Shown in pieces: positions 16,704 to 24,380 of a stretch of 46,082 bases of DNA; position 1 is the stretch's first letter; every line of letters starts with the position of its first letter. The DNA comes from Thermostichus sp047461615. GTDB lineage: Bacteria; Cyanobacteriota; Cyanobacteriia; Thermostichales; Thermostichaceae. The DNA is taken from assembly GCF_047461615.1 (NCBI RefSeq), contig NZ_JANSHI010000017.1, positions 1 to 46,082 on the forward strand. Direction: 5' to 3'. Below the pieces are notes generated by a model. The model ran no database searches. It was not told the origin of the DNA and saw only the letters and a list, made by a program, of their open reading frames with translations. The translations under genes and the position numbers were made by a program.

Positions 16704-17780
16704 CTACGGAGTGATGCTTTCCAGGGCAGCCAGAGCTTTCTTCCGCGTTTCCTCTGGCAAGGGCACATAGCCCAACGGCTCCGCAAAGGATTGCCCTTCG
16801 GTGAGGCCGTAGCGAAGAAACTCTTTGACAGCCTTGGAGGTTTCAGCTTTGGGATAGGCTTTGTAAGCCAAGATCCACGTGTAGCCCACAATGGGGTAGG
16901 AGTCTTCCCCTGCGGGATCTGGGTCAACCCCCAGCAGCCGCTCGTCGAGCTTGATTCTCGCCAGCGCTGCCTGCTCCGTCTCAACTTTGGGGGTGACGAA
17001 CTTGCCTGCCCGGTTTTCCAGGCGAGCGATATTTAGGTTGTTGAGCTTAGCAAAGCCGTACTCCACATAGCCGATTGAGCCAGGAATCTGCTTGATTTGT
17101 TCAGAAACGCCTTCGTTACCGCGAGCTCCCACGCCAGTTGGCCAGTTCACGGAAGAGCCACGGCCCACTTTTTGCCGCCATTCGGGGCTAATGGCGTTGA
17201 GGTGGGTGGTAAAGATGTCGGTGGTGCCACTGCCATCAGAGCGGTGCACAACAGTAATCGGCAGATCTGGGAAAGTCACGCCTGGGTTAAGGCCAGCCAG
17301 CAGCGGATCGTTCCAGTTCTTGATCTTGCCCAGGAAGATATTGACCAGCGCCAGGCGAGAGAGGCGAATTTCAGGACCTACGCCGGGGACGTTATAGGCT
17401 GCCACCACTGCCCCGCCCACCATAGGCACGGCCACCATGCCCTTGGGAGGTTTGGCTTCACCCTCAACCTGGCTAATCTCCTCAGGACGCGGCACGCTAT
17501 CGGTGGCGCCGAAGTCGACAGTGCGGGCCACAAATTGCCGACGGCCAGCGCCGCTTCCCACCGATTGGTAGTTGACTTGGATGTTGGGGTTTTTCTTGCC
17601 AAATTCTTGGGCCCACTTTTGGTAGAGGGGGGCCGGGAAGGTAGCTCCAGCGCCGTTGATTATCGTCTTCTGCTGGGCAAACGCTCGCTGCCAGCCGGCC
17701 TGACTTGCCGCAAAACCAGCAGCAACTGCCGACAAGGACTTGAGGAAAGAACGACGACTCAAGGAATGCGACATCAACAT
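16704..17780 (-). CDS. pstS: Phosphate-binding periplasmic protein PstS with Tat-type signal
   Basis: High-affinity phosphate receptor, 358 aa. The mature domain opens with INGAGATFPAPLYQKW (phosphate-contacting loop), has YQSVGSGAGRRQF, DFGATDS, and VVHRSDGSGTTDIFT, all phosphate-binding signatures. The N-terminus MLMSHSLSRRSFLKSLSAVAAG contains a full twin-arginine motif SRRSFLK at residues 8-14 followed by a hydrophobic stretch and AFA, suggesting export by Tat in folded form. GGAGAG about 11 nt upstream supports the first ATG; a second ATG follows two codons on. First gene of pstSCAB; a three-repeat Pho box lies ~170-200 bp upstream. Confidence 0.97.
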   Translation of the reverse strand: MLMSHSLSRRSFLKSLSAVAAGFAASQAGWQRAFAQQKTIINGAGATFPAPLYQKWAQEFGKKNPNIQVNYQSVGSGAGRRQFVARTVDFGATDSVPRPEEISQVEGEAKPPKGMVAVPMVGGAVVAAYNVPGVGPEIRLSRLALVNIFLGKIKNWNDPLLAGLNPGVTFPDLPITVVHRSDGSGTTDIFTTHLNAISPEWRQKVGRGSSVNWPTGVGARGNEGVSEQIKQIPGSIGYVEYGFAKLNNLNIARLENRAGKFVTPKVETEQAALARIKLDERLLGVDPDPAGEDSYPIVGYTWILAYKAYPKAETSKAVKEFLRYGLTEGQSFAEPLGYVPLPEETRKKALAALESITP

Positions 17781-18118
17781 ACAGAAGATCTCTCCACTGA
17801 AGAGCGTGTCCTAGCCCAGGTCAAAAAGCTGCAACTGCGAAACCTAACTCCAAGAGTTCAGTCCACCGGGCCGAAGAAAGCACAGGATCTCGTTGAGACC
17901 CCAACCCTTGCAACTCAGCCGTTAAATGTAACGTAAGGTCAACCCTTTTTTGGTTAACAAGAGGTTAAATTCAGGTTATTTCTAGGCCCAGCAGCCGAGG
18001 TCGCGACTGTCGGGCTTAATCAGGGTAGAGACCCCAGGGGGAGGCTGGGGCTGGGCTGACATTGGTCGGGGGAATGCCTAGAATAGAAGGCTGTCAAGAG
18101 AGTGGGTGCCTTCCTCCT
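17781..18118. promoter_or_regulatory. Divergent pstS/rplI intergenic region
   Basis: 338 bp between the pstS and rplI starts. It carries the Pho box on the pstS side and must also hold the rplI promoter on the other. The rplI start is preceded by TCCTCCT rather than a purine-rich Shine-Dalgarno. The long open frame running through it from inside pstS on the plus strand is an antisense shadow. Confidence 0.6.
17951..17980 (-). promoter_or_regulatory. Pho box (three direct repeats) upstream of pstS
   Basis: On the minus strand the repeats read AATAACCT, TTTAACCT and GTTAACCA (plus-strand 17973-17980, 17962-17969, 17951-17958), each 8 bp separated by 3 bp, i.e. an 11-bp period. This is the cyanobacterial Pho-box architecture bound by the PhoB-type regulator SphR under phosphate limitation. 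A TACATT hexamer (complement of 17925-17930) downstream could be the -10 element. Orientation and position point to pstSCAB. Confidence 0.85.
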
Positions 18119-18580
18119 ATGGCAAAAGATGTGCAGGTGATGCTGCGCCAGGCGGTTCCTGGGCTCGGCAAGCCGGGAGAGGTGGTGAGTGTCAGGCCGG
18201 GCTATGCCCGCAACTACCTTTTCCCGCGGCAGATGGCGGTGCGGCTTACGCCTGGACTTCTCAAGGAGCAGCAGATGCGGCGGGAGCAGGAAGCAGCCCG
18301 CAAGCTGGCTGAGAAGCAACAGGCGGAAAACTACAAAAAGGCTTTGGAGACGATTGGCCGTTTTGTCATCCGCAAGAAGGTGGGCGAAAAAGACCTGCTC
18401 TTTGGACAGGTAACTGCCAGCGATATTGCCGAGGTGGTGCTGGCTACCAGTGGCCTCGATATTGACCGCCGTAACGTCTTGCTCAATGAGGAGATTAGGA
18501 AAACTGGGGTTTACCTGGTGCAGGTGAAGTTACACCCCGAGGTTACTGCTACGCTACGCATTCAGGTCACGCCTGAGTAG
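18119..18580 (+). CDS. rplI: 50S ribosomal protein L9
   Basis: 153 aa. It binds 23S rRNA at the base of the L1 stalk. The start MAKDVQVMLRQAVPGLGKPGEVVSVRPGYARNYL contains the ribosomal L9 signature G..GEVV.V..GYARN(Y/F)L(F/I)P; a long helix (residues ~42-75, KEQQMRREQEAARKLAEKQQ) links to the C-terminal domain with KDLLFGQVTASDIAE. The ATG at 18119 is chosen because homology starts there; 19 upstream in-frame residues are not conserved. It precedes dnaB by 85 bp, a frequent bacterial gene order (rplI-dnaB). Confidence 0.96.
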   Translation: MAKDVQVMLRQAVPGLGKPGEVVSVRPGYARNYLFPRQMAVRLTPGLLKEQQMRREQEAARKLAEKQQAENYKKALETIGRFVIRKKVGEKDLLFGQVTASDIAEVVLATSGLDIDRRNVLLNEEIRKTGVYLVQVKLHPEVTATLRIQVTPE

Positions 18581-18665
18581 AAAAGAGGTTCTGGTTCAGA
18601 CGGCTATGCCCACTTGGCCCGCTGCGCTAGGGTGTGCAGCCTAGCAGTCGGAGAGCGGGGAAAGC

Positions 18666-20465
18666 TTGGTTTTTCTACCCTGGCTGGTGGTGATTAGCGA
18701 TTACGACCTGACCGGTGGGGATCGGCTTCCGCCTCAGAACATAGAAGCGGAGGAGGAGATCTTGGGCGGCATCCTCCTTGACCCTGAGGCGATGGCGCGG
18801 GTGGCGGAGCTCTTGCGGCCTGAGATGTTCTACCTCTCCGCCCACCAGGAGATCTACCGGGCTGCTCTGCAGTTGTACAGCCAGGGCCAGCCCACTGACC
18901 TGACCACTGTTTCTGCCTGGTTAGCAGATCACCAGCTCTTGGAGCGAGTGGGAGGAACGGCGGCAATTCGCCGCCTAGTGGAGCAGACGGTTAGCAGTGT
19001 CAACATCGACCAGTATGCCCGTCTGGTGGTGGACAAATACATGCGCCGCCGGCTGATTCAAGTCAGCAACACCTTGGCGCGTCTGGCCTACGACACTAGC
19101 CAGCCTCTCCCTCAGCTCCTGGATCGAGCCGAGCAAGAGGTGTTCAGCCTCACCCAGGAACGGGTGCAGCGCAGCCTTGTTCCAGCCTCGGAAGTTTTGG
19201 TAAACATCTTCTCAGAGTTGGAGGAGAGGTTCCAGAGCGGGGCTCAGATCCCTGGGATCCCGACCAAATTCATTGACCTCGACAACCTGACCCAGGGCTT
19301 GCAGCGGTCGGATTTGGTCATCCTAGCCGGCCGTCCCTCGATGGGAAAGACCAGCCTGGCTCTTAACATTGCCCAAAATGTGGCTGCCTACGTCAAGCAA
19401 CCGGTGGCCATCTTCAGCCTGGAGATGTCGCGGGAGCAACTGGTGCAGCGGCTCTTGGCCAGCGAGGCGCGCATTGATAGTAGCCGTCTGCGATCCGGGC
19501 GCATCAGCGAGAATGAGTGGCAACGCCTGGGGCAGGCGATTGGCTTTTTGTCGCAACTGCCTTTGTTTATCGACGACACGCCCAACTGCACGGTTACAGA
19601 AATTCGCTCTAAGGCGCGGCGTCTGCAGGTGGAGCAAGGAGGGACGTTGGGGTTGGTGTTGATCGACTACTTGCAGCTCATCCAGGGATCTGAGTCCGAC
19701 AACCGGGTGCAGGAATTGTCGCGCATTACCCGCGGCCTCAAGGCGCTAGCCAAAGAGCTGATGGTGCCGGTGCTGGTGCTATCTCAGCTCAGCCGGGCAG
19801 TGGAGTCGCGCTCAGACAAGCGTCCGCAACTGGCAGATTTGCGGGAGTCGGGTTGTCTAGCCGGCGATACCCGCGTGAGGGACGTGGATCGCGGCAAGAT
19901 CTGGCGGCTGGAGCAACTGGCAGCCCTGCCGCCTTCAGCAGAACTGCCGCGCCTGCTTAGCCTCAATGGGCGCGGGCGGCTGGTGCCCCAACAGCCAGTG
20001 AGGGTATTTTGCAGTGGGCGGCAGCCCACATGTCTTCTAAAAACCCGCCTCAACTTTTCCATTCGTGCCACTGGCAACCACCCCTTCCTAACTCGGGACG
20101 GCTGGAAAACCCTCGACGAGCTGCAACTGGAGGAGGAGGTGGCGGTGGTGGTGCAGGAGGGGTTGATCTGGGATCCCGTCGTCTTCATTAGCGAGCCGGG
20201 GGAGCCGCAACCGGTTTACGACATCGAGATGCCCCGCCACCACAACTTTGTGGCCAACGGCCTGCTGGTGCACAACAGCATCGAGCAGGATGCCGACGTG
20301 GTGATGATGATCTACCGGCCCGAGTACTACGATCCCAACACCAGCGATCGCGGAATTGCGGAGGTAATTGTTGCCAAACACCGCAACGGCCCCACGGGCA
20401 CGGTGCGCCTTTTGTTTGAAAGCCAGTACACCCAGTTTCGCAACTTGGCGGATCCCTATCGGTGA
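18666..20465 (+). CDS. dnaB: Replicative DNA helicase DnaB interrupted by a mini-intein
   Basis: 599 aa before splicing, about 458 aa afterwards, the normal DnaB size. The N-terminal domain starts LPPQNIEAEEEILGGILLD; the RecA-like motor has Walker A GRPSMGKTS at ~222-230, FSLEMS, and Walker B LVLIDYLQLI. Residues 397-537 are an intein inserted between ...LADLRESG and SIEQDADVVMMIYRPEYY. The first codon in the frame is TTG at 18666, with GGAG and GGGGAAAG close upstream; GTG codons at 18687/18690 are alternatives, both still upstream of the conserved part. The C-terminus has KHRNGPTGTVRLLFE. It works as the hexameric fork helicase. Confidence 0.95.
   Translation: MVFLPWLVVISDYDLTGGDRLPPQNIEAEEEILGGILLDPEAMARVAELLRPEMFYLSAHQEIYRAALQLYSQGQPTDLTTVSAWLADHQLLERVGGTAAIRRLVEQTVSSVNIDQYARLVVDKYMRRRLIQVSNTLARLAYDTSQPLPQLLDRAEQEVFSLTQERVQRSLVPASEVLVNIFSELEERFQSGAQIPGIPTKFIDLDNLTQGLQRSDLVILAGRPSMGKTSLALNIAQNVAAYVKQPVAIFSLEMSREQLVQRLLASEARIDSSRLRSGRISENEWQRLGQAIGFLSQLPLFIDDTPNCTVTEIRSKARRLQVEQGGTLGLVLIDYLQLIQGSESDNRVQELSRITRGLKALAKELMVPVLVLSQLSRAVESRSDKRPQLADLRESGCLAGDTRVRDVDRGKIWRLEQLAALPPSAELPRLLSLNGRGRLVPQQPVRVFCSGRQPTCLLKTRLNFSIRATGNHPFLTRDGWKTLDELQLEEEVAVVVQEGLIWDPVVFISEPGEPQPVYDIEMPRHHNFVANGLLVHNSIEQDADVVMMIYRPEYYDPNTSDRGIAEVIVAKHRNGPTGTVRLLFESQYTQFRNLADPYR
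19854..20276 (+). mobile_element. DnaB mini-intein, 141 residues, no homing endonuclease
   Basis: In-frame protein intron. It starts with Cys1 (CLAGDTRV, block A), has block B ATGNHPFLTRDGW with the TxxH histidine, block F VYDIEMPRHHNFVANG and block G LLVHN, followed by +1 Ser of the C-extein. All nucleophiles and the penultimate His/terminal Asn for splicing are intact. No LAGLIDADG or other nuclease domain fits in 141 aa. The insertion point between RESG and SIEQDAD is the site occupied by the larger Synechocystis DnaB intein. It is probably splicing-competent but immobile. Confidence 0.93.
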
Positions 20466-20468
20466 GCG

Positions 20469-20498
20469 AAAGCCGCAGCAGAAAAAGCCGCAGCAGAA
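20469..20498 (+). repeat. Perfect 15-bp tandem duplication after the dnaB stop
   Basis: AAAGCCGCAGCAGAA occurs at 20469-20483 and again at 20484-20498. It begins 3 bp after the dnaB TGA (20463-20465) and, in the dnaB frame, would read KAAAEKAAAE before a later TAG. Confidence 0.9.
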
Positions 20499-20607
20499 GT
20501 AGATCGGGACTCCTTTCAAGGACAGGTCCGGGGTGCGAGGTGTTAGCCTGAGATTGCCCCCCTAGGGCAGGTCGCTGTTGCTGGCTACCCCCTCTGCCTA
20601 AAGCCAT

Positions 20608-21501
20608 ATGTTCAAAAGCCTGTTGATCGCCACCGATTGCCGCGATGGACTGCAGCGTTTTGGCAAATGCCTAGAAGAGCTTTACCTGAATGGGATTGAG
20701 CGCGTTGCTTTTGTGCATAGCGTTGCCCGGCAGGACGACGACATTGGCCTTCCCGAAGACCTCACCCCCAAAGTGCAGGCGCAACAGGCTCGCTTACAAG
20801 AGGTGTTGAGCGCCGTTCCTGCAGGGCTGGAAGTCGAAGTCTTGGTGCAGGCGGGCAAGGCGGTGGATCTGATTTTAAGAGGGATCCAAACCTGCAGCTC
20901 CGACTTGCTAATCACAGGCATGGGGATCCACAATCTGCTCACCGAAAAACTGTTTGGAAGCACCACCTTGGAGCTGCTGCCGAAGCTGACCATCCCGGTA
21001 ATGGTGATGCGTCCGCAACTCATCGCCGCCTTTACTCTGGAAGAATTGCGCCTTCGCAGCCGCCACCTATTTCGCTCTCTCCTAGTGCCTTTTGACTTTG
21101 AGGAGCCCCGCCGGCAGCTCCTCAGCCGTCTTGGCCAACTGCTGCCAGGAACTTCCCAGTGTCAGGCCATTACGCTGCTCTATGTGGTGGATCCCAGCGC
21201 CCGCCGCAACCAGGGATCGCCGGCAGAAGAGCTCAAGCGCAGGGCCGAGGCCGACTTGGCCCGGCTAGTCGAACCGCTGGTCGAGCAGGTAAAACCGGTG
21301 CAGTTGCGGGCTTTGGTGCGGGTGGGATCCCCGCTTCAGGAAATCCTAGCCACCGCTGCTGAGGAGGACATGACCGCCATTGCCACCGCCTCCCCACGGG
21401 TGGGGACCTTTTGGGAGTGGTCAATCCGTAGCCTCACCGGCGAGATTCTACGGCAAAGTTGGCATCCGGTGTTGTTTTTCCCGCGCGGTTCCTTGGCGTA
21501 G
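20608..21501 (+). CDS. Tandem universal stress protein (two UspA domains)
   Basis: 297 aa made of two Usp folds (about 1-140 and 150-297). Each starts with a FKSLLIATD / FRSLLVPFDF strand. The first domain has the region DLLITGMGIHNLLTEKLFGSTTLELLPKLTIPVMVMRP, which resembles the G-x2-G-x9-GS nucleotide-binding signature (GMGIHN...FGST). The second ends TAIATASPRVGTFWEWSIRSLTGEILRQSWHPVLFFP, where the motif is less regular. Cytosolic stress-response role is presumed from the family; no specific inducer can be inferred. ATG at 20608. Followed 23 bp later by larB. Confidence 0.87.
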   Translation: MFKSLLIATDCRDGLQRFGKCLEELYLNGIERVAFVHSVARQDDDIGLPEDLTPKVQAQQARLQEVLSAVPAGLEVEVLVQAGKAVDLILRGIQTCSSDLLITGMGIHNLLTEKLFGSTTLELLPKLTIPVMVMRPQLIAAFTLEELRLRSRHLFRSLLVPFDFEEPRRQLLSRLGQLLPGTSQCQAITLLYVVDPSARRNQGSPAEELKRRAEADLARLVEPLVEQVKPVQLRALVRVGSPLQEILATAAEEDMTAIATASPRVGTFWEWSIRSLTGEILRQSWHPVLFFPRGSLA

Positions 21502-21524
21502 TAGAGCTGCCCAACCCCCCTTCT

Positions 21525-22331
21525 ATGCCGCTTGACCAAACCTTGAAGGAACTGTTCCAGGCGGTGGCTCAGGGGAAGCTCTCTCCCGAGCAGGCCCTGC
21601 AAGCCTGTCGCTTCCTGCCTTTTGAGGCGGTAGGAGACTTCGCCCGGGTGGATCACCATCGCCTTCTGCGCACCGGCTTTCCCGAAGCCGTGTGGGGGCC
21701 GGGCAAAACTCCCGAGCAGATTGCCCAGATTCTGGAGCGGCTGCACCGCCAGGGATCCCTAGCTTTGGCCACCCGCGTCGATCCCTCGGTCTATGCCCAA
21801 GTTCGCTGCCGCTTGCCCCAGGCCCAGTATTCTCCTGTAGCGCGCTTGTGCTGGATCCCTCCCCAAAAGGTGCATAGCTATCCCGGCCAGATTAGCGTGA
21901 TCTCCGCTGGCACTGCCGACGTGCCGGTGGCTGAAGAGGCCGCTCTCACCGCCGAGCTCTCCGGGTTTCAGGTCAACCGCCTCTGGGATGTGGGAGTGGC
22001 CGGGATCCACCGCCTGCTGCACCACCGCGCCGCTCTGGAAGCCGATGTGCTCATTGTAGTGGCAGGCATGGAGGGAGCCTTGGCCAGCGTGGTGGCGGGC
22101 CTGGCAGACTGTCCGGTAATCGCTGTGCCCACCAGCGTTGGCTACGGGGCCAGCTTCCAGGGCTTGGCTGCCCTACTGACCATGCTCAACTCCTGTGCGG
22201 CGGGAGTGGGAGTAGTGAACATCGACAACGGCTTTGGGGCGGCCATTTTGGCAGGCCAGATCCTGCGCTGTGGACAGCGGCTAGCGACGCGATTGCCTTC
22301 GCCTGCAACCCCTGGAGATAGGGAAGGTTAA
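21525..22331 (+). CDS. larB: LarB-type nickel-pincer nucleotide cofactor enzyme (PurE-like)
   Basis: 268 aa. The N-terminal ~100 residues (MPLDQTLKELFQAVAQGKLSPEQALQ, FARVDHHRLLRTGFPEAVWGPGKT) are diagnostic of LarB, and the C-terminal PurE-like domain has ISAGTADVPVAEEA, WDVGVAGIHRLL, VVAGMEGALASVVAGL and VPTSVGYGASFQGLAALLTMLNSCAAGVGVVNIDNGFGAA. Characterised LarB carboxylates and hydrolyses nicotinic acid adenine dinucleotide, the first step to the Ni-pincer cofactor. larC, larE and larA are not adjacent. ATG at 21525 is chosen on homology; the frame extends 22 residues upstream into the Usp gene. Confidence 0.9.
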   Translation: MPLDQTLKELFQAVAQGKLSPEQALQACRFLPFEAVGDFARVDHHRLLRTGFPEAVWGPGKTPEQIAQILERLHRQGSLALATRVDPSVYAQVRCRLPQAQYSPVARLCWIPPQKVHSYPGQISVISAGTADVPVAEEAALTAELSGFQVNRLWDVGVAGIHRLLHHRAALEADVLIVVAGMEGALASVVAGLADCPVIAVPTSVGYGASFQGLAALLTMLNSCAAGVGVVNIDNGFGAAILAGQILRCGQRLATRLPSPATPGDREG

Positions 22332-22382
22332 GAAATGTAAAACGATCCTGAGCTGGACAAGCTATACTCGGGCCATAGCTAT

Positions 22383-22573
22383 GCTGGAGCTTTGAATTTC
22401 TCCGCTGGGAGGAAGCTGAGGGGTCGAGCCTTTCTCCAGCTACCCTTCTTGGGGCACTTCCTCAACGACCACAAAAATCTTCCGAAAGGGGGGTTATGGA
22501 CGTAGGATAGCAGTCTGGGGTTGGCTGCACGGGACGAACGACTCTTTGACCGGAGCACAGGAAGCTCGCTGCT
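22383..22573 (+). promoter_or_regulatory. Candidate structured leader of the TerC-family gene
   Basis: The 242-bp gap before the TerC gene contains a perfect 7-bp inverted repeat GCTGGAG (22383-22389) / CTCCAGC (22434-22440), and a CTCCG (22400-22404) / CGGAG (22551-22555) pair that could alternatively close a ~150-nt domain. GCTGGGAGGAAGCT follows the CTCCG arm, loosely recalling the GGGGAGUAGC loop of yybP-ykoY Mn2+ riboswitches, which often precede TerC genes. The conserved 3' AGACC element of that class was not found, so this is only a candidate. Confidence 0.3.
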
Positions 22574-23386
22574 ATGTCAATCAAGGCAATAGACACCGCT
22601 GTGGCTCTTGTTCAAGGGATAATTCAGTCCTTTAGTTGGGCGGATCTCTTTTTGGTGGTGGCTCTGGTGTTTTTGGAAGCAGCCCTCTCTGCCGATAACG
22701 CTGTCGCCTTGGCTGCTTTGGTCAAGCATTTGCCCACCCCCCAGCAGCAGAACCGGGCTTTGCGCTGGGGCATCGTCGGCGCCTATGGCTTTCGTATTGC
22801 CATCGTGTTTGCAGCGGTGTGGTTGGTCGAGTACCCGCCCGCGCGATTCTTGGGGGCCTGCTACCTGCTCTGGCTGGCCTGGCAACATTTTCGCGGGGAA
22901 GAAGAAGGCCCAGCACAGGACATCACTCGCCAGGCCAATTTTTGGCAAACGCTGGTCATGGTGGAGCTCACCGACCTTGTGTTTTCCTTCGACAGCATTG
23001 CTGCTTCCGTGGCCGTCTCCCGCAAGGCGTGGGTGATCATCCTTGGCGGCATCCTCGGCATTACCCTGATGCGCTACATGGCCTCTTTGTTCTTGCGCTG
23101 GCTGGATGAGTTTTCCCGCCTGGAAGATGCTGCCTTTGCCATCATCGCCCTAGTGGGAAGCCTCATGCTGCTGGAGGTGTTCTTCCCCCAGATCGAGATC
23201 CCGGACTGGGGAATGGTGGTGGCTGTGTTCCCTGTGTTTGTCTGGGGCTTCTCCCAGCGCCGCAGTCCTTCTCCCCCAGCCGTGGCCCAGCCAGATTCGG
23301 CTCTGCCCCGTTTAACAGAGGAGATCCCTGCCAGCTTAGCCGCTCTTGCTGAAGTGGAGTCTGCCGCCGAGCTACAGTTGGACTAA
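22574..23386 (+). CDS. TerC-family integral membrane protein
   Basis: 270 aa with about seven membrane segments. The TerC signature acidic motifs are present: LEAALSADNAVALAALVKHLP in helix 1 and VELTDLVFSFDSIAASVAVS in mid-protein, plus EDAAFAIIALVGSLMLLE near the last helix. The ~45 C-terminal residues are a soluble Pro/Ala/Glu-rich tail. Members are linked to manganese export/metal homeostasis and, in plants and cyanobacteria, thylakoid membrane biogenesis. Start ATG at 22574 with AGGA about 10 nt upstream. A long leader precedes it. Confidence 0.88.
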   Translation: MSIKAIDTAVALVQGIIQSFSWADLFLVVALVFLEAALSADNAVALAALVKHLPTPQQQNRALRWGIVGAYGFRIAIVFAAVWLVEYPPARFLGACYLLWLAWQHFRGEEEGPAQDITRQANFWQTLVMVELTDLVFSFDSIAASVAVSRKAWVIILGGILGITLMRYMASLFLRWLDEFSRLEDAAFAIIALVGSLMLLEVFFPQIEIPDWGMVVAVFPVFVWGFSQRRSPSPPAVAQPDSALPRLTEEIPASLAALAEVESAAELQLD

Positions 23387-23594
23387 ATCGCCAGCAGGTT
23401 GTCCGGGCAGGGGAAGGGCCTTGTAGACTAGCAGTGGAGGCAAGCCACCGGAGGAACGTACCCTGATTCCGCAGTTTTGCCGGAAGTGGTGGACAAAGTG
23501 CTGCCAGCAAGCCATTGCCACAAGCAAGGACAACCACCAGAAGCCCCCAGCAGGGGTAGAGGGTGGACACTCTCCAGCCAAGGTAGACGAGCCG

Positions 23595-24380
23595 ATCCCT
23601 CTGGTAGAGCTGCGGCAGGTCTCTAAGCGCTTTGGGGCTACGGTGGTGCTGGATCGGATTGACCTCAAAGTGTACCGGGGCGATGCCCTAGGACTGGTGG
23701 GGCCTTCCGGTACTGGCAAGTCGACCCTGTTGCGCATCATCGCGGGCCTAACGGAGCCCGACGCTGGCGAAGTGCTCTGGTGCGGTATTCCTTTGCCAGA
23801 GATTCAGGCCGGCCACCGCACTCCTCCTTTGCGGCTGGGCATGGTATTTCAGCAAGCGGCTCTATTCGACTCCCTAACGGTGGAGGAAAACGTCGGTTTT
23901 TTGCTCTACGAGCACTCGCGGCTGCCGCGAGCCCGCATTCGGGAACTGGTGGCGGCCAAGCTGGAGGCGGTGGGGCTGGCGGGTAAGGAGAACAGCCTGC
24001 CGGAAGAGCTCTCTGGGGGGATGCGCAAACGGGCTAGCTTTGCCCGCGCCATCATAGAGGATCCCTCTCTGCCCCAAGACGAGCCGCAACTGCTGCTTTA
24101 CGACGAGCCCACAGCGGGCCTGGATCCCATTGCTTCCACCGTAATCGAAGACCTCATCCGGGATCTGCAACAGGTGAAAAAAGCTTGCGAGAGCTACATC
24201 GTCGTAACCCACCAGCACAGCACCATCTACCGTGCCACCGACCGCGTTGTGCTCTTGGCCCAGGGGCGGGTGCAGTGGGAGGGATCCGTGCAAGAGATTG
24301 AGACGAGCGACAACCCCTTTGTGCGGCAATTCTTCAGCGGTAGTGTAGAAGGGCCAATTCAAGTGGCAGGGCAGGTGTGA
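23595..24380 (+). CDS. MlaF-type ABC ATPase for lipid transport (unusual start)
   Basis: ATP-binding subunit of an MCE/Mla-type lipid transporter. Walker A GPSGTGKST, Q-loop MVFQQAALFDSLTV, signature EELSGGMRKRASFARAI, Walker B LLLYDEPTAGLDPI and H-loop VVTHQHS are intact. The first canonical start, GTG 23643, would cut the family's first strand; the frame upstream encodes IPLVELRQVSKRFGAT, exactly the expected N-terminus, and stays open to a stop at 23424, yet has no ATG, GTG or TTG. ATC 23595, CTG 23601 or ATT 23514 are the only candidates; I use ATC 23595. Its TGA overlaps the next ATG (TGATG). Confidence 0.85.
   Translation: MPLVELRQVSKRFGATVVLDRIDLKVYRGDALGLVGPSGTGKSTLLRIIAGLTEPDAGEVLWCGIPLPEIQAGHRTPPLRLGMVFQQAALFDSLTVEENVGFLLYEHSRLPRARIRELVAAKLEAVGLAGKENSLPEELSGGMRKRASFARAIIEDPSLPQDEPQLLLYDEPTAGLDPIASTVIEDLIRDLQQVKKACESYIVVTHQHSTIYRATDRVVLLAQGRVQWEGSVQEIETSDNPFVRQFFSGSVEGPIQVAGQV

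Noticed and set aside
17097..17936. 279-codon plus-strand ORF overlapping pstS
   Set aside because: Antisense to pstS; composition mirrors the GC-rich third positions of pstS and no family is recognisable.
18626..18645. GCTAGG/CCTAGC hairpin between rplI and dnaB
   Set aside because: Only 6 bp with an 8-nt loop and no T-tract; insufficient to call a terminator or attenuator.
22400..22555. Firm call of a yybP-ykoY riboswitch
   Set aside because: The conserved GGGGAGUAGC and 3' AGACC elements are not both present, so it is kept only as a candidate leader.
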